Below are positions 5,693 to 8,475 of a stretch of DNA of 8,475 bases, in pieces. Made by a program: the position numbers and the translations under genes. Under the pieces are notes generated by a model, which did not search any database, was not told the DNA's origin, and saw nothing but the letters and a program-made list of their open reading frames with translations. The number at the start of each line of letters is the position of its first letter. The first letter of the stretch is position 1. The stretch spans positions 1 through 8,475 of the forward strand of contig JAZRIJ010000038.1 of the NCBI GenBank assembly GCA_045645205.1, in the 5' to 3' direction. The stretch comes from RGIG1995 sp045645205 (GTDB lineage Bacteria; Bacillota; Clostridia; Oscillospirales; CAG-272).

Positions 5693-6322
5693 TTACAGCT
5701 TCAATACTTTTACCAAGTATTCATCAAGCTTAATTCCAAATATTTTATATTTATCAAACAGTTCCTTTTCGCTCTTATCAACCATTCTGTGATGTTCCCT
5801 ACAAAGAGCGATTGCTCTCATTCCAACGTGATTTATTTTGTGCCGGTTAAACCCTGCTCCGACATGGTCAACGTGATGTACGTCTGCCGGTTTGTTACAT
5901 ATAGCACATTTACGGTGTTCAAGGCAGTAGTATAAATATCTGCCCATATCTTCGGTATGCTCAATAAGCGGACGCTTTGTCGGTACATTATTCTTAAAGC
6001 AGAAGCTTATAAGATAATTCAAAAAGTACCGTGCCGTTGTCATATCCACATCAGATAAGCTGAACATATCGCCGTTCCAATCGGCGGCAAAATCCCACGT
6101 AAGATACTGCCTTAAATATTCTGGTTCGTGTCCGGACCACAATCCTATATCCCGTATAATTGCAAAAATCTTCTTACGTTGATCAGCTGATATTGTCCTT
6201 CCGTCATTCAAACGGATTTCAATATTGCCTACCTGTTTACGAAACAATTCGCGGTCGATCGATTCTGCAGGTACAACCACAAGATTATGTCCGTCATAAC
6301 CAATCACTTTTGCAGTTAACAT
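5693..6322 (-). CDS. Putative HNH nuclease of phage recombination modules
   Basis: A protein of 209 residues from ATG 6322 (numbering below is from the TTG, four residues earlier). The N-terminal part (residues 7-130, MLTAKVIGYDGHNLVV, then QRKKIFAIIRDIGLWSG and DWNGDMFSLSDVDMTTARYFLNYL) resembles the phage HNHc_6/NinB-like group. The C-terminal HNH zinc fold shows Cys143-x2-Cys146, His153-His154, His169 and CREHH at 178-182. It probably nicks or cuts DNA during recombination or packaging. Two starts are possible. ATG 6322 overlaps the preceding stop as ATGTTAA, suggesting reinitiation. TTG 6334 sits only 4 bases after AAGG. ATG is preferred; the difference is four residues. Confidence 0.82.
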   Translation of the reverse strand: MLTAKVIGYDGHNLVVVPAESIDRELFRKQVGNIEIRLNDGRTISADQRKKIFAIIRDIGLWSGHEPEYLRQYLTWDFAADWNGDMFSLSDVDMTTARYFLNYLISFCFKNNVPTKRPLIEHTEDMGRYLYYCLEHRKCAICNKPADVHHVDHVGAGFNRHKINHVGMRAIALCREHHRMVDKSEKELFDKYKIFGIKLDEYLVKVLKL

Positions 6323-6942
6323 CTCGTTATCCAATGTTCCTTATATACATCCATAAGGCCCATATCTGTCAAGCTATTAAAAAAATTATGCAGCAGTTCC
6401 TCAAGAAGCTTTGTGTTTGCCCTGGTATATGTTTCTGTGTAAATGTCATTCCCGTCTGAAAGAAGATACTTAAATGTATCAGCTTCCGGGACAAGATAAA
6501 AATATGTAGCGTGCTGCGGACTGTTTAAATACTTGCCGTATACTTCTGCGCTGCCAAAGCTTTTATTACTGAACTTCACGTCATAAATGGTCCCGCATTT
6601 AAGGCTATCCAATATGCCGTATATAAGCAAATCCATACCGCACACAGAAGACATTTCCCTTGATATCTTTATCTGATTAGGCGCATACATAATCTCTTTT
6701 GCCACTGCCTGTATTCCAGTTTCCCATTTAGGGTGCGGATTTCTCTGCACCCCATGTGTTACCTTGTAAACCTCATTTTCAAAATCAATGCCGTTCTGCA
6801 TTTCCGGAGTTGTTTCCTTCGGGATGCGGCGAAGGGTATTTATAAACTCTTCCTTTGCGCTTTCCTCGCATCCGTCAAAACAGTCAAACATATAGTTCCA
6901 CGAAGATAGAAGCGATTGAGTGATAAGGTATCTTTTATTCAT
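6316..6942 (-). CDS. PD-(D/E)XK nuclease, RecB/Cas4-like
   Basis: A 208-residue protein. The N-terminal ITQSLLSSWNYMFDC (7-21) matches the opening helix of RecB-type nucleases. GIDFENEVYK (51-60) is the conserved helix before the core. The core shows Asp112 in YGILDSL, then Asp121-x-Lys123 in YDVKFS, and the QxxxY motif as Gln143-His-Ala-Thr-Tyr147. It lacks the clear C-terminal three-cysteine iron-sulfur cluster of canonical Cas4. It probably degrades DNA ends to make single strands for the neighbouring ATPase and SSB. The start overlaps the ATPase gene by 8 bases, with AAGGAG 7 bases upstream. Nuclease class is well supported; polarity is unknown. Confidence 0.83.
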   Translation of the reverse strand: MNKRYLITQSLLSSWNYMFDCFDGCEESAKEEFINTLRRIPKETTPEMQNGIDFENEVYKVTHGVQRNPHPKWETGIQAVAKEIMYAPNQIKISREMSSVCGMDLLIYGILDSLKCGTIYDVKFSNKSFGSAEVYGKYLNSPQHATYFYLVPEADTFKYLLSDGNDIYTETYTRANTKLLEELLHNFFNSLTDMGLMDVYKEHWITRC

Positions 6943-7888
6943 CGCCGTTCTCCTTCAGCTTATATGCTTTAGCTTTTTTATCATATTCAAATCCAAGTTC
7001 TGATGTCTTTGCAGAAAGCATTGCGCTTGCTTCTCTTTTTGATGTCAGCGCATGTTCCATAGCCGGAAGAGCAGCAAGTGCTTCGTTTGCCTGCTCAACA
7101 GTTTCAATATTATTAATAATGGTTTCTACGTCTGCCATTACTTTTTCGTACTGTTCAAGCATCGGCGCAAACGTAGCATTGTCAGCTTCTATATTTGCCC
7201 TTGCTTCATCAAACAGACGGGTAATAAAATCATTTTTGTCATTAACACCAAGAGTAGGAATTTCTCTCTGCCCTTCGATGCCAAAACATCCTTTGGCAAA
7301 AAACTCATCTGTCGGTGTAAATGAAATCACACGTCTTGTTCCTATCATCTGCATATATCCGCCAAAATCACACGGCTGCCAAACAAGATTTTTTGCCGCA
7401 CCTTCGCATAATAATCTCTGCATAGGGTTGCCGTCCTTGTCCGTCTTTTCTTCAGAGTGGAACACATATATAATGTTTTTGTTAAGCACATCTTTAACGT
7501 AATTTGTGAATCGCTGAAATTCCTGTTTTACTGCACCAAATCCTTTAAGGGATATTGCGCCGTTTTTCTGCTTATTAACAGTAGGGTTATCTCTCATCGC
7601 CCAGTCCTGCAGATATGATATAAAGCTTCCGCCTGTATCAATTATAAAAGTTTCAAAGTCTTTAATTTCGGGCGATTCAATATCCTTCAAAACCTCTTCG
7701 TATGTATTACAGAAAATTGTAGACTTTCTGTGATATGCCTTTACTCGGCTTATACCTCTGTCAAAGTCAATCAGTATCGGCGCAGGAGCCGAAAGCGCAA
7801 CGGTTGTTTTTCCTGTTCCCGGCGAACCGTAAATTATTGCTGAAAATTTCTTATCGTTAAATGTCATATTTTCCGGATTTACTATCAT
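6935..7888 (-). CDS. Sak4/RecA-like phage ATPase (AAA_24-type)
   Basis: A 317-residue P-loop ATPase. The Walker A motif is YGSPGTGKTT (20-29) and Walker B is TFIIDTGG with Asp84. The core (about 10-215) matches the phage Sak4/AAA_24 group, single-strand annealing or strand-exchange proteins of RecA-like fold. A helical C-terminal extension follows (about 230-317, rich in Ala and Glu). It is likely the recombinase of this module, with the PD-(D/E)XK nuclease, SSB and RusA downstream. The ATG overlaps the stop of the repeat-protein gene as ATGA, and AAGGAG stands 8 bases upstream. Alternative: an ATPase of packaging or restriction type, which the neighbours make less likely. Confidence 0.87.
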   Translation of the reverse strand: MIVNPENMTFNDKKFSAIIYGSPGTGKTTVALSAPAPILIDFDRGISRVKAYHRKSTIFCNTYEEVLKDIESPEIKDFETFIIDTGGSFISYLQDWAMRDNPTVNKQKNGAISLKGFGAVKQEFQRFTNYVKDVLNKNIIYVFHSEEKTDKDGNPMQRLLCEGAAKNLVWQPCDFGGYMQMIGTRRVISFTPTDEFFAKGCFGIEGQREIPTLGVNDKNDFITRLFDEARANIEADNATFAPMLEQYEKVMADVETIINNIETVEQANEALAALPAMEHALTSKREASAMLSAKTSELGFEYDKKAKAYKLKENGDE

Positions 7889-8475
7889 TTGTCATTCTCC
7901 TTATTTTTCTTATCTACTAAAACAAGCTTCCAATCTCCCGACTGGTATATTGTTTTTGTGTCATTATCTTTAAAGGTTGCATCTTCACTTAAAATTATGG
8001 TATCTTTGTTTTTCCATGAGACATATAAAGAATTAAATACTGTTGCAGAGCCACAAGCTTTAACTGTTGCAGAGTCCCAAGCTTTAACTGTTGCAGAACC
8101 ACAAGCTTTAACTGTTGCAGAGCCACAAGCTTCAACTGTTGCAGAGTCCCAAGCTTTAACTGTTGCAGAGTCCCAAGCTTCAACTGTTGCAGAGCCACAA
8201 GCTTCAACTGTTGCAGAACCACAAGCTTTAACTGTTGCAGAGTCCCAAGCTTTAACTGTTGCAGAGTCCCAAGCTTTAACTGTTGCAGAACCACAAGCTT
8301 TAACTGTTGCAGAGCCACAAGCTTCAACTGTTGCAGAGCCACAAGCTTTAACTGTTGCAGAGCCACAAGCTTCAACTGTTGCAGAGTCCCAAGCTTTAAC
8401 TGTTGCAGAGTCCCAAGCTTCAACTGTTGCAGAGCCACAAGCTTTAACTGTTGCAGAGTCCCAAGCTTCAACTGT
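7885..8475 (-). CDS. Octapeptide-repeat protein, C-terminal part (start beyond window)
   Basis: An open frame enters at base 8475 and runs to TGA at 7887-7885, overlapping the ATPase start as ATGA. No start codon lies in the window. The visible 196 residues are one Thr, 18 copies of V-[E/K]-A-[W/C]-[D/G]-S-A-T, and a 51-residue tail that begins VFNSLYVSWKNKD and ends DKKNKENDK. In every copy Trp goes with Asp (8 copies) and Cys with Gly (10 copies). The alternation of small residues (A, V, A) against T, E/K and W/C, with D-S or G-S as turn, fits a beta-solenoid or stacked-strand fold. From memory, similar SATV-type repeats occur in uncharacterised gut phage proteins. I can assign no function. 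Its place at the head of a recombination operon argues for an intracellular role. Confidence 0.8.
   Translation of the reverse strand, partial: TVEAWDSATVKACGSATVEAWDSATVKAWDSATVEACGSATVKACGSATVEACGSATVKACGSATVKAWDSATVKAWDSATVKACGSATVEACGSATVEAWDSATVKAWDSATVEACGSATVKACGSATVKAWDSATVKACGSATVFNSLYVSWKNKDTIILSEDATFKDNDTKTIYQSGDWKLVLVDKKNKENDK
8041..8475. repeat. 24-bp tandem repeat, 18 complete units plus 3 bases, open at right edge
   Basis: Units start at 8041 and recur every 24 bp to 8472, then 3 more matching bases to the window end. The plus-strand unit is tgttgcaga followed by a variable part and caagctt, with only four variable positions. All units contain the palindrome AAGCTT. Because 24 is a multiple of 3, four of the six frames stay open through the array. 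There are no spacers between units. The near-identity suggests recent expansion or ongoing homogenisation, and copy number is likely to vary between relatives. Confidence 0.97.

Noticed and set aside
6316..6942. Canonical Cas4 of a CRISPR system
   Set aside because: The C-terminal cysteine cluster is missing and no Cas1, Cas2 or array is present; a phage RecB-like recombination nuclease fits better.
7995..8471. Leu/Gln-rich repeat frame (LQQLKLVA-type) on the minus strand as a gene
   Set aside because: It opens with a TTG inside the repeat without a ribosome binding site, stops 107 bases short of the ATPase gene, and has no plausible tail. The neighbouring minus frame ends in an ATGA overlap and has a sensible C-terminus.
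8041..8475. Plus-strand Pro/Gln-type repeat protein (TVAEPQAL)
   Set aside because: All other genes are on the minus strand, no start with a ribosome binding site is seen on the plus strand, and the open frame follows from the 24-bp period.
8041..8475. CRISPR array or iteron-type replication origin
   Set aside because: Units are directly adjacent without spacers, and the period and reading frame fit a coding repeat that continues into a protein tail. Origin iterons would not need to keep a frame open.

Overview
The window looks like the early replication and recombination module of a tailed phage or prophage from a low-GC Firmicute, probably a gut-type Clostridium relative. The AT-rich composition, strong AGGAGG-type ribosome binding sites, GTG starts and the gene families (DnaD-type replication protein, RusA, YkgJ, Lar, ASCH, a sigma-like DUF1492 regulator) all point that way. 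I see no integrase, repressor or bacterial housekeeping gene, so phage versus prophage stays open. Every supported gene is on the minus strand, so transcription runs from high to low coordinates. Many genes touch or overlap by 4 to 11 bases, as in one long translationally coupled operon.

In transcription order: (1) 8475-7885 is the 3' end of a gene encoding an unusual octapeptide-repeat protein. It has 18 complete 24-bp units and runs off the window. (2) 7888-5693 holds a Sak4/RecA-like ATPase, a PD-(D/E)XK (RecB/Cas4-like) nuclease and an HNH nuclease. (3) 5678-3532 holds a YkgJ-type cysteine-cluster protein, SSB, a DnaD-type replication protein and a RusA Holliday-junction resolvase. (4) 3528-2065 is a run of small phage accessory genes: a two-HTH protein, a possible 10-codon minicistron, two paralogous Cys-rich proteins, a small conserved-type protein and a 37-residue membrane peptide. 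(5) 2075-612 holds a coiled-coil protein, an ASCH-domain protein, a Lar-type zinc protein and a Cys-rich protein ending in a sliding-clamp-like motif. (6) 588-163 encodes a sigma-region-4-like (DUF1492) regulator. Next to its stop codon is a perfect tandem 10-bp repeat, then an extended -10 promoter, then the first 29 codons of a further phage gene (possibly DUF4417). This looks like the switch from early to late transcription.

Working model: SSB, the Sak4-like ATPase and the two nucleases handle recombination and DNA ends, the DnaD protein starts replication, RusA resolves junctions, and the regulator closing the early operon turns on the next transcription unit. The most unusual item is the repeat protein. 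It lacks an in-window start codon, and four of the six reading frames are open through the repeat. The correct frame is identified by its clean ATGA junction with the ATPase gene and its non-repetitive C-terminal tail. No stretch over 300 bases lacks a gene.
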